A stretch of DNA of 64,000 nucleotides. Source: CAZWCE01 sp964632505. GTDB taxonomy: Bacteria > Planctomycetota > Planctomycetia > Pirellulales > Thermoguttaceae. The stretch is from the NCBI GenBank assembly GCA_964632505.1, contig CAZWCE010000001.1:372001-436000 (forward strand). The letters run 5' to 3'. Below, piece by piece: positions 17,659 to 25,954 of the stretch. The position numbers and the translations under genes are program-made. The stretch's first letter is position 1. Each line of letters opens with the position of its first letter. The notes below the pieces were generated by a model. The model saw only the letters and a list, made by a program, of their open reading frames with translations. It did no database searches and was not told the origin of the DNA.

Positions 17659-18003
17659 ATGGCCGAAAAGACGATTTTCAAGAAGATCATCGATCGAGAG
17701 ATTCCCGCCGATATCCTGCACGAGGACGATCGGTGCCTCGCTTTCCACGATATCAATCCCCAGGCACCGGTGCACGTGCTGGTTATTCCGAAAAAGGAGA
17801 TCCCCTCGACCGACCAGATCGAGGAGGAAGACGTTCCCCTGATCGGACATCTTTTCGTGGTGCTCAGGAAACTGGCCGGGGAATTGAATCTCGATGAGGG
17901 ATACCGCGTCGTGAGCAATTGCGGACGCAACGGCGGGCAGGAAGTCCCCCACCTCCATTTCCATCTGCTCGGCGGTCGCGTCATGAAATGGCCGCCGGGG
18001 TAG
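17659..18003 (+). CDS. HIT-family nucleotide phosphoramidase/hydrolase (HinT-like)
   Basis: Members of this branch hydrolyse AMP-linked phosphoramidates such as adenylated lysine adducts. The 114 residues have the family length. The N-terminal TIFKKIIDREIPADILHEDD is typical of the HinT branch. HDINPQAPVHVLVIPKKEI follows, then the catalytic histidine triad HLHFHLLGG at about residues 99-107, preceded by NGGQEVPH. The start is fixed by an AAGGAG seven bases before the ATG. It is transcribed divergently from the proline-rich exported protein. Confidence 0.95.
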   Translation: MAEKTIFKKIIDREIPADILHEDDRCLAFHDINPQAPVHVLVIPKKEIPSTDQIEEEDVPLIGHLFVVLRKLAGELNLDEGYRVVSNCGRNGGQEVPHLHFHLLGGRVMKWPPG

Positions 18004-18118
18004 CGGTGGATCGAGCAAGGTCGTCCCCGCCTTTTTCGACCTCGCTCGCGCGGCGACCACCGGCCGGAAAGACTTCCGACGGAGTGTTTTGGAATCGAAT
18101 CTCGTGATTCGAAGGGGG

Positions 18119-18160
18119 CAAGAAAAGAAAAGACGGGAAGCCTCCGCTGGAGAGTCCCCG
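18119..18160 (-). terminator. Intrinsic terminator of the aminotransferase gene
   Basis: On the minus strand CGGGGA pairs with TTCCCG and, inside it, CTCC pairs with GGAG. The stem is followed by TCTTTTCTTTTCTT. It lies about 70 bases beyond the stop codon at 18229. Confidence 0.6.
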
Positions 18161-18228
18161 TACTTTTCTCTCGGTCGTCATGGGAAGTGTCTTGATCGAT
18201 CCGGCAGGGCGGATGCGGGCTGGAACGT

Positions 18229-19464
18229 TTAGGCGGCGTCCTGCTTCTTGTGGGGATATGGCTGGATCGTCGCGGCCGGCTGGAACTTTCGGCCCGGGTT
18301 TTCCACGTAGAAGCGTTTGATCGTCCGCACGACCACCTGCTGTTCCTCGGCGGTCAGTTCGGGGAAGATCGGCAAAGCCAGCACCTCGCGCGTTGCGCGG
18401 TAGGTTTCGTTCAGGTACTGCGGCTGGTAGCCGAGATAGGCGAAACATTCCTGTTCATGCAATCCGAGCGGGTAGTAGATTTCGCTGCCGATCTTGCGTT
18501 CGGCGAGGTAGGCCCGCACTTCGTCGCGGCGGCCGTCGGGGACGCGGACGACATACTGATTCCACACGTGACGACGGTTCGGCAGCTTGACCGGCTGGGT
18601 GACGGTGCCGTCGAGCCCGACGCTGTGGAACAGGTCGAGATACCGTTCGGCGTTTTGGGCCCGCATCATGCTCCAGTTTTCCAGGTGGGGCAGTTTCACG
18701 TTCAGGACGGCGGCCTGGAAGCCGTCGAGGCGGCTGTTGATGCCGACGATGCTGTGATAATAGCGGGGTTCCATGCCGTGCACGCGGAGCAGTTGCAGCT
18801 TCTTGGCCAGTTCGGCGTCCTTGGTCGTCAGCAATCCACCGTCGCCGGCCCCGCCGAGGTTCTTGGTCGGGTAGAAGCTGAACGCGCCCATGTGTCCCCA
18901 GCTCCCGGCGCGTCGGCCGTCGAGTTCGGCGCCGATCGCCTGGGCGGCGTCCTCGATCACCCGAATGCCGTAAGTGCCGGCGGCGTCGAGAATCGGCTTC
19001 ATCTCCACCATTTGACCGAACAGGTGCACGGGAATGATCGCCTTGGTCCGCGGCCCGATGAGCTGCCGAACATGCTCGGGATTCATGTTGAAACTATCCG
19101 GCTCGATGTCGGCGAAGACGGGCGTGGCTCCCAGTCGGGTCACGGCGCTGGCGGTGGCGAAGAAGGTGAAGCTCGGGAGGATGACTTCGTCGCCGAGTCC
19201 GATGTCGGAGGCCATCAGCGAGAGGAGGAGGGCGTCGCTGCCGGAGGCGCAGGCCACGGCGTGGTCGACCTGCGAGTAGGCGGCGATGCTCTTTTCCATC
19301 TTCTGTACTTCCCCGCCGAGAACGAATTGCCCGGAATCGCAGACGCGGTTCAACGCGGCGCGGATCTCGTCGGCCAGGGGTTGGTACTGTCGTTTCAGAT
19401 CGAGAAGAGGGACGCTCCGGGGGGCGTCGCCGAGGGTGCGGCTGTCGCGAATCGTATTGCTCAT
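18229..19464 (-). CDS. DegT/DnrJ/EryC1-family sugar aminotransferase
   Basis: PLP enzymes of this family transfer an amino group to keto-sugar nucleotides used in surface glycans. The start MSNTIRDSRTLGD is chosen because GGAAGAG precedes it. The 160 upstream codons of the open frame look non-coding. The 411 residues match the family. Recognisable are PLLDLKRQYQPLADEI, GSGTDAL-type CASGSDALLLSL, DEVILPSFTFFATASAV, the PLP-pocket VIEDAAQAIGAE, the lysine-bearing FSFYPTKNLGGAGDGG and HGMEPRYYHSIVGINSRLDG. The C-terminal tail (residues 390-411) is basic and extra. The product sugar cannot be told. The divergent neighbour is a polysaccharide-export permease, which supports a role in envelope glycan synthesis. 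Confidence 0.93.
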   Translation of the reverse strand: MSNTIRDSRTLGDAPRSVPLLDLKRQYQPLADEIRAALNRVCDSGQFVLGGEVQKMEKSIAAYSQVDHAVACASGSDALLLSLMASDIGLGDEVILPSFTFFATASAVTRLGATPVFADIEPDSFNMNPEHVRQLIGPRTKAIIPVHLFGQMVEMKPILDAAGTYGIRVIEDAAQAIGAELDGRRAGSWGHMGAFSFYPTKNLGGAGDGGLLTTKDAELAKKLQLLRVHGMEPRYYHSIVGINSRLDGFQAAVLNVKLPHLENWSMMRAQNAERYLDLFHSVGLDGTVTQPVKLPNRRHVWNQYVVRVPDGRRDEVRAYLAERKIGSEIYYPLGLHEQECFAYLGYQPQYLNETYRATREVLALPIFPELTAEEQQVVVRTIKRFYVENPGRKFQPAATIQPYPHKKQDAA

Positions 19465-19749
19465 AACTTGCTCTTCCATGAGTGAGGAACGAGCCGGTCG
19501 CCGGTCACGCTTCCCGCGGACCTCTTTCGCCCCTCGTTTCGGCGTGGAGGCGACGTGTGGCGACGGGCCGAGGATAAGGAAATTCAGCCCCGTCTCGGGC
19601 CATTGCCGATAAAAATAAAGTTTTCTCGATTTCCCGTCAAGACGAGTTTTCGAACCGTTTTCCCTCCGGGGGATCGGTCCGGCGGTGGCGAACCTTGCCG
19701 TCGCCGGCGGTCGGGGTAGAATCGTACCGCCAAACCGGCTGGAATAATC

Positions 19750-19755
19750 TATACT
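19750..19755 (+). promoter_or_regulatory. -10 box for the export permease gene
   Basis: TATACT, five of six to consensus, lies 52 bases before the preferred ATG at 19807. It would place transcription near 19762, which argues against the GTG at 19768 as start. No clear -35 was found. Confidence 0.3.
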
Positions 19756-19806
19756 TCTAGGTATTCCGTGTTCCGAATCCTTTCGTCTTGTTGTTCGCAA
19801 GGAGCG

Positions 19807-20721
19807 ATGGTGCCTGAGACAACGCCCGAATTTTCTCCGAATCCGGAGCCGAACGATTCCGCCCTTGAATCTTCGAGGCGGTCGGAAGTGGTCATTCAAC
19901 CGGAGACCGGTTGGGTGCCGCTCGATCTGGTCGAGTTGTGGCACTACCGGGAACTCTTGGGCCGGCTGGCGATTCGCGACATCAAGGTTCGCTACAAGCA
20001 GACCGAGTTGGGCATCGCCTGGGCGATTTTGCAGCCGCTGATGACCACCGGCCTGTTCGCCGTGTTGTTCGGGTTGCTCATGGGGCGGGGGAACGAGCCG
20101 GGGGTCGACGGCACTCCCTACGTCCTCTCGACCTTCTGCGCCATGCTTCCCTGGCAGCTTTTCTCCGAATCGCTGCTCCGTTCCAGCGACAGCCTGCTCC
20201 AGGGCAAAGACCTCTTGACGAAGGTCTACTTTCCCCGCATCGCGCTGCCGCTGGCCGCGGTGGTGACCGGGCTGGCCGACTTCCTCATCGCCGCCGTCGT
20301 GTTGGCCGCCTTGATGGCCGTCTACGGAGTGGTGCCCTCGATGGGCATTCTCCTGCTGCCGCTGTTGGTGCTCATGGCGGTGGCCGCCTCGCTGGCCGTC
20401 GGGTTGTGGCTCTCCGCACTCTCGGCCATCTACCGCGATTTCCGTTACATCCAGCCGTTCGTGCTGCAGCTCGGGTTGTTCGTCAGCCCCGTCGTCTACG
20501 CCTCTTCGAAAGTGACCGCCGACATGCCCGATTGGGCGAAGGTCGTCTACGGGCTCAATCCGATGGTCGGTGTCATCGAGGGATTTCGCTGGGCGCTGCT
20601 CGGCGCGGCCGATCCGCCCGGCGTTCTTTTCCTCCCGTCGCTGATGATGACGCTCGTCCTTTTGGTCGGCGGCGTCTACTTCTTCCGGCGGATGGAACGA
20701 ATCATCGTCGACGTCATCTAA
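19807..20721 (+). CDS. ABC-2 type polysaccharide export permease (Wzm/TagG-like)
   Basis: This integral membrane subunit exports undecaprenyl-linked O-antigen, teichoic acid or similar glycans. The 304 residues follow the family plan. A cytoplasmic N-terminus carries LVELWHYRELLGRLAIRDIK and VRYKQTELGIAWAILQPL, the amphipathic signature of Wzm proteins. Six hydrophobic spans follow, with LSTFCAMLPWQLFSESL between spans and YRDFRYIQPF near the end. An upstream GTG at 19768 would add 13 residues. The ATG has GGAG only two bases away, so the start is not certain. The matching ATPase (Wzt-like) is absent from the window, which is unusual because the two are normally adjacent. The aminotransferase gene on the other side points to the same glycan pathway. 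Confidence 0.92.
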   Translation: MVPETTPEFSPNPEPNDSALESSRRSEVVIQPETGWVPLDLVELWHYRELLGRLAIRDIKVRYKQTELGIAWAILQPLMTTGLFAVLFGLLMGRGNEPGVDGTPYVLSTFCAMLPWQLFSESLLRSSDSLLQGKDLLTKVYFPRIALPLAAVVTGLADFLIAAVVLAALMAVYGVVPSMGILLLPLLVLMAVAASLAVGLWLSALSAIYRDFRYIQPFVLQLGLFVSPVVYASSKVTADMPDWAKVVYGLNPMVGVIEGFRWALLGAADPPGVLFLPSLMMTLVLLVGGVYFFRRMERIIVDVI

Positions 20722-20730
20722 GAAGGCCCG

Positions 20731-21000
20731 CTACGAGGCCTTCGCCTTGGTCGAGCCGGCGGAGTGCATCTCGTTGATCGAACGCCCCAGTTTTCTAGGC
20801 GAATTGCCGCCGCCGGCACTCCCGCCGATTCGCTTTCGGCCCGAGCGCTTCGGTTTGTCCTGCTGCAGAAAACCGAGGATCTTATCCTTCGATTCCTTTT
20901 CTTCGGGCGGCATACCCATCGTTTCGACCGCGTCGCTCACGCCCATCAGGACCGACCGCTTCACTGCGTCACGAATCCATTCGAAAAAGTTGAAGTTCAT
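20731..21000 (-). CDS. Small conserved-looking protein, unknown function
   Basis: The 89-residue product starts MNFNFFEWIRDAVKRSVLMG, an amphipathic helix, and continues GVSDAVETMGMPPEEKESKD. The second half is basic, with KPKRSGRKRIGGSAGGG. The start with GGGAGA nine bases upstream is preferred to the ATG three codons earlier. The composition of an ordered helical head and a basic tail suggests a nucleic-acid-contacting or scaffold protein, but I recognise no family with certainty. It ends ten bases from the stop of the convergent permease gene. Confidence 0.65.
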   Translation of the reverse strand: MNFNFFEWIRDAVKRSVLMGVSDAVETMGMPPEEKESKDKILGFLQQDKPKRSGRKRIGGSAGGGNSPRKLGRSINEMHSAGSTKAKAS

Positions 21001-21285
21001 CGATTCCATTCTCCCATGTGCGGTCGACCTCGGGGGGTCGAGCCGCAGAAAAAAAGAGTGTTCTTTTCCCGGGTGTTTCCGTAAAACCCTGGGCGAAAAA
21101 GAGATGCCGAAACGGCTTCGTCGTCTTCGGAGACCGCGGAGGCGCGAAAGTCGTCCACGATTCGGCGGAACGATAGCAATTTCGCTTGCCTGTGTCCAGG
21201 GCAGGTTTTCCGAGAGAGGCGGGTTTCTGTTTTTCGCCGTCCGGCGGGGGGAGCGATCGCCGGAAGGATCGATCTCGGCACATGA

Positions 21286-24105
21286 TCAATAGTACGAAGA
21301 GATGCCCGCCGCCTGCTTGACCAGCGAAATCAGGTTGGTTCGCATCGAGTAGAGGCTCGAGAGAGCCGCGAGATTGTTGTCGACCAGCGACTGATAATAG
21401 GAGAGGTTCGAAATCTCCTTCTCCTCGCTGTATCCGTCGACCGTTTCGATCGAATCGAGCAGATTTTGTTCCGTTTCGGCCAGGAGGGTGGTGGCGGAGT
21501 CGATCGAGGAGGAGAGGTAGCCTTCGACTTTCGCCTCGGCGGTGGCGGTCTGATTCATCGCCTTCTCGACGACCAACAGGGCTGCGGCGGCGTTGTCGCC
21601 CAAACCGGCGAGCGATCCCCCGGAGGCGAGATCGTCGAGGAATCCGAGCTGCTCGCTTCCGAGGCTGTCCGGCTTCAAATCGGGCAGCGCGATCGCCGAG
21701 GTCCGACTCAGATCGGTCGAGAGGGCGTAGGTGAGCCCCCCGGCGGAGTTGGCGGTCATCGCGTCCAGTTCGCCGGTGGAACCGTCATGGAGGGTCATCG
21801 TGAAGTTGAGCTGGTTTCCGTAATAGGAGATGGCATTCCCGTCGGCCTGGTGCGCCGCCTGGTCGGAACCGCTCTCCGAACCGGTGCCGTCGGTCCCCTG
21901 GGCGGTGCCGTCGCCGTTGCCGCCGGAGACGGCGAAATCGACCGTGTTGGTGATCTCCATCGTCGCTTCCGATCCGTCGTACACGGAGGTGAACGTGAGC
22001 CGGTTGTTGTCCGGATCGTAGGCCGCCTCGACCATGGTGTTCGCGTAGTTCGTGTTGAAGTCGGTGACCGCGTCGGTGAACGAGGTGCCGCCGGCCCAGG
22101 CGACCGATTCGGTCACCCCGGTCGGTCCGGTGATGTCGAAGCTGACGTTCGTGTCGAACTTGCCGTTCGCGTCGGCGTCGATCAGGGTGTGGTAGAGCAT
22201 GCCGGCGGTGCCTTCGGTGAATGAACCGACCGGCGTGGCGTTTCCCTGGCGGAGCTCTTCGATGGAGATCGTGTTCTCCGAACCCCGCTCGATCGATCGA
22301 AGCACCAGGTCGTTCTCGTCGGCGTACGCGACGATGCCCGTGGTGCCGCTCTGTTGCGAGATGAGTCGGGCGGTCTCTTCGAGCGAGTCGTTCATGTCGA
22401 TCGTGTAAGAGCCGTCGGGTCCGGTGATCTCGTACTTGCCGGTGATGGTCGTTCCCGCGGTGGCGACGCGGAGGCGGTATTCGGCCGCTGCGTCGGAGCG
22501 ATATTCGAGGTTGTTGATCGAGGCGACCGCATCGGTCCCGTAGGTGATGCCGTCGGCGTCGGTGCGATAGGTGTCGAGCGCCGAGAGATCGTCGTACTCG
22601 CCGGTCACCTGAACCGTGGCGTCCTCGCCGTAGTGGACGCTGTTGAGCGTTAGTTTGTCGCCGTCGCGCGACGCCTGGATGCCGGTCAGGTTGCTCAGGT
22701 TGTTGATCGCCGTGACGGCGTCGTCGAGCGACGTGCCCGAGGCGAGCGTCAACTGTTCGGTGCCCGCGTTCCCGGTCAGATCGAGGGTCAAGTCGCGGGC
22801 GGCGTCGGTGACACCTCCGGAGCCGTAGAAGTAGGCCTCGGCCTGGGTGGCGGCGGTGTCGACGTATCCGGAGACGGCGTTCTCGGCCAGCACGCGATCT
22901 TGTCCCGTGGCGGAGTAGACGTCGACTTGCGTGCCGTCGGCGGTGTCGGTGACGACGCCGTCGGAATCGGTCAGGTCGTAGTCGTTCAACGGATCGGCCT
23001 TCTCGTAAGCCAGCACGGTCAACTGCGCGCTTTCGCCTTCTTCGACGGTGTAGAAGCGGATGACGTTGTCCAGCCCCGCGGTTTCGTCGTCGTTGATCGA
23101 GGTCTCGGCCATCACGCCGGTCAGGTGGGTATTGGCGTTCACTTCGTCGGCCAAGTCGGTCAGACTGAATTCGAGACCGGCGCCGTCGGGATTCTGGAAG
23201 GTGATCGATCCATCGGGTCCGGTGATGTCGATCTCGACGTCGACCATGAGTTTGCCGTCGTTCTCTTGCAGGAACAACTCGGCCGGTTCTTCCTGTTCCA
23301 CGGTATGCGTTCCGCCGCCGACGGCGAACGTCCCGTCGTAGACCTCGACCTTGACGCCGTCCTCGGCGCCCTTGGCGGTGTTCTGGATGCGCAGCGAATG
23401 GTCGACCACGTTTGCGGAGATGCCGGTGCTCGTCGCCTGATCGTTGATCGCCTCGGCAACCTCTTCGAGCGTGTCGCCCTGGGTGACCGAGAGAATCACT
23501 CCCGCTCCCCCTTCGGTGTCGGCGATGCGGATCGTCGCGTCGTCGGTCACGAAACGGTCGGAACCGGTATAGGTGAGGGTCGCCGGCATCGCGGCGGTCG
23601 ACTGCCCCATGCCGCCGACTTTGGTCACCTCGATGTCGTCGACCTGTGCCGGATTACGACCGTATACCTGGAATTCGGCCGAACCGTCGAAGAGCTTTTT
23701 ACCCTCGATGCTTTCGGTGGCCAGCGACTGGATCTGGGCGATCGCCTCGTCGATGACCGCCTGGGCGGCGTCGCGTTCGGTCTGGTTGGTGATGGTGCCG
23801 TCCTGCTCCTTCTCGAGTTCGTCCTGGATCTTCTCGAGCTCGCTCTTGATCGATGCCACGTTCGTCTGCGCGGAGTTGAACATCGTCTGTGCCGCGGCGG
23901 CGTTCTTCATCGTCGATCGGACGGCGGTCAGGTCGGATTGAAATTTGGAAATGGTGCGGAATCGGCCCGGGTCGACCCACGGCGCGACCACTTCCTTCTC
24001 TTCGCTCATGCGGAGAAGAGTGAGCGCTTCGTCGGCGCGGGCCCGGTCGAGTTGATTCAACAAGGTCATTTCGAAACCGACCATCATGGAGGAGATGCGG
24101 CCCAT
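21286..24105 (-). CDS. Giant flagellin/hook-associated-type protein with internal hook-IN-like repeats
   Basis: The first about 130 residues (MGRISSMMVGFEMTLLNQLD, then a long helix with QTMFNSAQTNVASIKSELEK) and the last about 90 (DSATTLLAETEQNLLDSIE, ending SSYY) are the helical D0/D1 halves typical of flagellin and FlgL proteins, which pair in the filament. The start is set at MGRISS because AAGAG lies just upstream. Between the helical ends are about 700 residues of beta-rich sequence in which a unit of the form GDTLEEVAEAINDQ recurs (also GTSLDDAVTAINNLSN, NDSLEETARLISQQ, GTSFTDAVTDFNTNY), as in the flagellin hook IN motif. Four such units mean the surface domain is built by duplication. 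At 939 residues it is about twice the usual length. No other flagellar gene is in the window. Confidence 0.85.
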   Translation of the reverse strand: MGRISSMMVGFEMTLLNQLDRARADEALTLLRMSEEKEVVAPWVDPGRFRTISKFQSDLTAVRSTMKNAAAAQTMFNSAQTNVASIKSELEKIQDELEKEQDGTITNQTERDAAQAVIDEAIAQIQSLATESIEGKKLFDGSAEFQVYGRNPAQVDDIEVTKVGGMGQSTAAMPATLTYTGSDRFVTDDATIRIADTEGGAGVILSVTQGDTLEEVAEAINDQATSTGISANVVDHSLRIQNTAKGAEDGVKVEVYDGTFAVGGGTHTVEQEEPAELFLQENDGKLMVDVEIDITGPDGSITFQNPDGAGLEFSLTDLADEVNANTHLTGVMAETSINDDETAGLDNVIRFYTVEEGESAQLTVLAYEKADPLNDYDLTDSDGVVTDTADGTQVDVYSATGQDRVLAENAVSGYVDTAATQAEAYFYGSGGVTDAARDLTLDLTGNAGTEQLTLASGTSLDDAVTAINNLSNLTGIQASRDGDKLTLNSVHYGEDATVQVTGEYDDLSALDTYRTDADGITYGTDAVASINNLEYRSDAAAEYRLRVATAGTTITGKYEITGPDGSYTIDMNDSLEETARLISQQSGTTGIVAYADENDLVLRSIERGSENTISIEELRQGNATPVGSFTEGTAGMLYHTLIDADANGKFDTNVSFDITGPTGVTESVAWAGGTSFTDAVTDFNTNYANTMVEAAYDPDNNRLTFTSVYDGSEATMEITNTVDFAVSGGNGDGTAQGTDGTGSESGSDQAAHQADGNAISYYGNQLNFTMTLHDGSTGELDAMTANSAGGLTYALSTDLSRTSAIALPDLKPDSLGSEQLGFLDDLASGGSLAGLGDNAAAALLVVEKAMNQTATAEAKVEGYLSSSIDSATTLLAETEQNLLDSIETVDGYSEEKEISNLSYYQSLVDNNLAALSSLYSMRTNLISLVKQAAGISSYY

Positions 24106-24428
24106 GGTACTGCTCTTGAAGCATGAAGGTATCATCGCCAACGGGAGACCGAACGGGGGGGTGGTGACTGCCCGATGAGTTCGGTCGTCGCGCTGCCGAC
24201 GGGAAAGGGAACTTCGATTCGACAAGACGTTTCCTTATTATGAATTATAGCTTCCAAGGAGCCCCAAACACTGAAAAACACAGAGGGAGAGAGAGATGGT
24301 GCTTTCGATGCCTTTTTGGATGCTTCTCGGGAACAAAGTTGATTTTTTTCAACGCGCGTTTCTCCTTCCGTCGTTTTTACTTAGCGCGAATGAGGCGGAA
24401 ACGCAACGGAAGTTTTTTTACGCCGTGC
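24106..24428. other. Intergenic stretch upstream of the flagellin-like gene
   Basis: No gene is seen. A TATAAT on the minus strand at 24244-24249 could serve the flagellin-like gene with a leader of about 130 bases, but there is no -35 at proper spacing and no sigma-28-type element. Runs of T and A become frequent from 24300 on. Confidence 0.35.
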
Positions 24429-24457
24429 TTGACAACGATGTTCGCGTTTGATAAAAA
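24429..24457 (+). promoter_or_regulatory. Promoter with consensus -35 for a small RNA
   Basis: A perfect TTGACA at 24429-24434 is followed after exactly 17 bases by TAAAAA, four of six to the -10 consensus. Transcription would begin near 24464. Confidence 0.5.
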
Positions 24458-24463
24458 ATGTTT

Positions 24464-24642
24464 CATGCAAACGAGAGCGGCGTGTGGAATCGCCTTAGTC
24501 CGGCAGACTTTTTTTGGATTCCGATCCATCTTTTCGTAGGCCGCACGTTTGCGAGCTTCCAACGGGCCAACCATCATCGGGGGGCGACATTTAAGGAGCA
24601 GTCGGCAGCGCACGCTGTGGCTAGGAGGCCCCTCCTTTTTTT
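24464..24642 (+). ncRNA. Candidate small RNA of about 180 nt
   Basis: The segment is bounded by the TTGACA/TAAAAA promoter and by an intrinsic terminator: AGGAGG pairs with CCTCCT at 24623-24636, followed by a seven-T run. Its ends can pair: GCGTGTG at 24480-24486 matches CGCACGC at 24609-24615, with one G-U. Inside, GGAT-TCCG-ATCC is a perfect tetraloop hairpin. Length and the closed end-to-end helix are reminiscent of 6S RNA, but no conserved sequence block confirms that. Open frames over the region do not look like real proteins. It could also be a leader that ends prematurely before folK, 240 bases downstream. Confidence 0.4.
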
Positions 24643-24880
24643 GATTTCCGTTGCGCAACGATGTTTCAGCAGCGGCTTTTCATCTGTTTTCCGATTCCTC
24701 ACGGATCGGAATGCCGTCGCGGAATACGGCGAATCCGCACCGGTCGAATTCGATGTCTGTGCAGTAGAGGAACCGGAAGTCCTAGGTGTAAATATTCACA
24801 TGTAAGGGCGCGAAAATACCGGAAATTCAGGTCTTTTACTGCTTTCAAGCTTATCGTTCTCTTTTCCTGAAAATCGTTTC

Positions 24881-25888
24881 ATGAATACCGCGCTGGTCGC
24901 GCTCGGCTCGAGTTTGGAACATCGTCGAGGCCATCTCGAGGGCGCCTTGGAGGAGTTGGAAAGCCACCGCGATGTTCATGCCGTTCACGCGAGCCGATTC
25001 TATCGCACCTTGCCGGTGGGAGGCGACGCGGAATCGCCCCCCTTCCTCAACGCAGCGGCCCGGCTGCAAACCACGCTCTCTCCGCCGGCACTTCTCGCCG
25101 AGCTGCACCGCATCGAAGCGCGGCACCATCGGGAACGTTCGGCTCGTTGGGGCCCGAGGACGCTGGACCTCGATCTCATCCTGCAGGACGATGAATGCAT
25201 CGAGCGCGACGAGCTGCGCCTGCCGCATCCGAGGATGATCTCTCGTCGATTCGTCCTGGCTCCGTCGTCGGAAGTTGCGCCGGAGATGCGTCATCCAGTG
25301 TGCAAATGGACAGTTTCGGAGCTGTTGGCGAATCTCGATGCCGCCCCCCGGCTGATGTCCCTCACCGGACCGATCTCTTTCCCGGTTCGGTGGAATCTGC
25401 TCGAAGCGCTGGTGCCACGTCTGCCGGGGAGAATCCTGCTCCCTCACCGAGAAGGAGAAGCGGCGAAGAACACGGAGAAACGATCTGGTTCGGGGCCTCA
25501 TCATCGGGTACAATGGAATCCGGCGTCGTTCGAGGATCACTTGGACGCCTCTGCTGCCGACGTCTTTTCCCCTCTGATTCGTCCGGTGAAGGAGCTTTGC
25601 CGTCAATCCGAGCGGGGGATGCCCCCTCGTCGAAGCTGGGGGGTCGCGCCTTTTTGTCGGGAAGAGGTTCCCGGTGCGGTTTCGGTTCTTCCCCAGCCTC
25701 GCTGGATCTTCGCGGTGCTGCCTGGAGAGAGTCGGAAGGGGAATCGGCAGCCGTGTCGTCCCGACCTGGTGCGCCGGCAAACGCCCGTGATGGTGATCCG
25801 TGGAGACGATTTCGAGACGATCGTCGACGAACTCGAAGCGGCGATTCTGGGCTCCGATCCGTTCGGGGCCGAAGAAGGGCCCGAGTGA
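24881..25888 (+). CDS. folK: HPPK (folate pathway) with long C-terminal extension
   Basis: HPPK transfers pyrophosphate from ATP to 6-hydroxymethyl-7,8-dihydropterin on the way to folate. The first 160 residues are the complete enzyme: VALGSSLEHRRGHLEGAL, FYRTLPVGG, PFLNAAARLQT, the catalytic RWGPRTLDLDLIL with its metal-binding aspartates, and LPHPRM. The remaining 175 residues are not part of HPPK. They are Pro/Arg-rich with a more ordered end (PRWIFAVLPGE, TPVMVIRGDDFETIVDELEA) that I cannot assign. No nonsense or frame break separates the parts, so it reads as one polypeptide. No strong ribosome binding site precedes the ATG. The gene leads a compact plus-strand set with panC and lgt. Confidence 0.9.
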   Translation: MNTALVALGSSLEHRRGHLEGALEELESHRDVHAVHASRFYRTLPVGGDAESPPFLNAAARLQTTLSPPALLAELHRIEARHHRERSARWGPRTLDLDLILQDDECIERDELRLPHPRMISRRFVLAPSSEVAPEMRHPVCKWTVSELLANLDAAPRLMSLTGPISFPVRWNLLEALVPRLPGRILLPHREGEAAKNTEKRSGSGPHHRVQWNPASFEDHLDASAADVFSPLIRPVKELCRQSERGMPPRRSWGVAPFCREEVPGAVSVLPQPRWIFAVLPGESRKGNRQPCRPDLVRRQTPVMVIRGDDFETIVDELEAAILGSDPFGAEEGPE

Positions 25889-25954
25889 ACGCCTTTCGTG
25901 GGAATGCGCGCGGTGTACGGTTTCTTATGGTGATGTTGAAAAGGGAATTCTCCC

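Noticed and set aside
22900..24126. 408-codon plus-strand frame opposite the flagellin-like gene
   Set aside because: Antisense shadow rich in Val/Gly/Asp/Arg; the opposite strand has clear flagellin ends.
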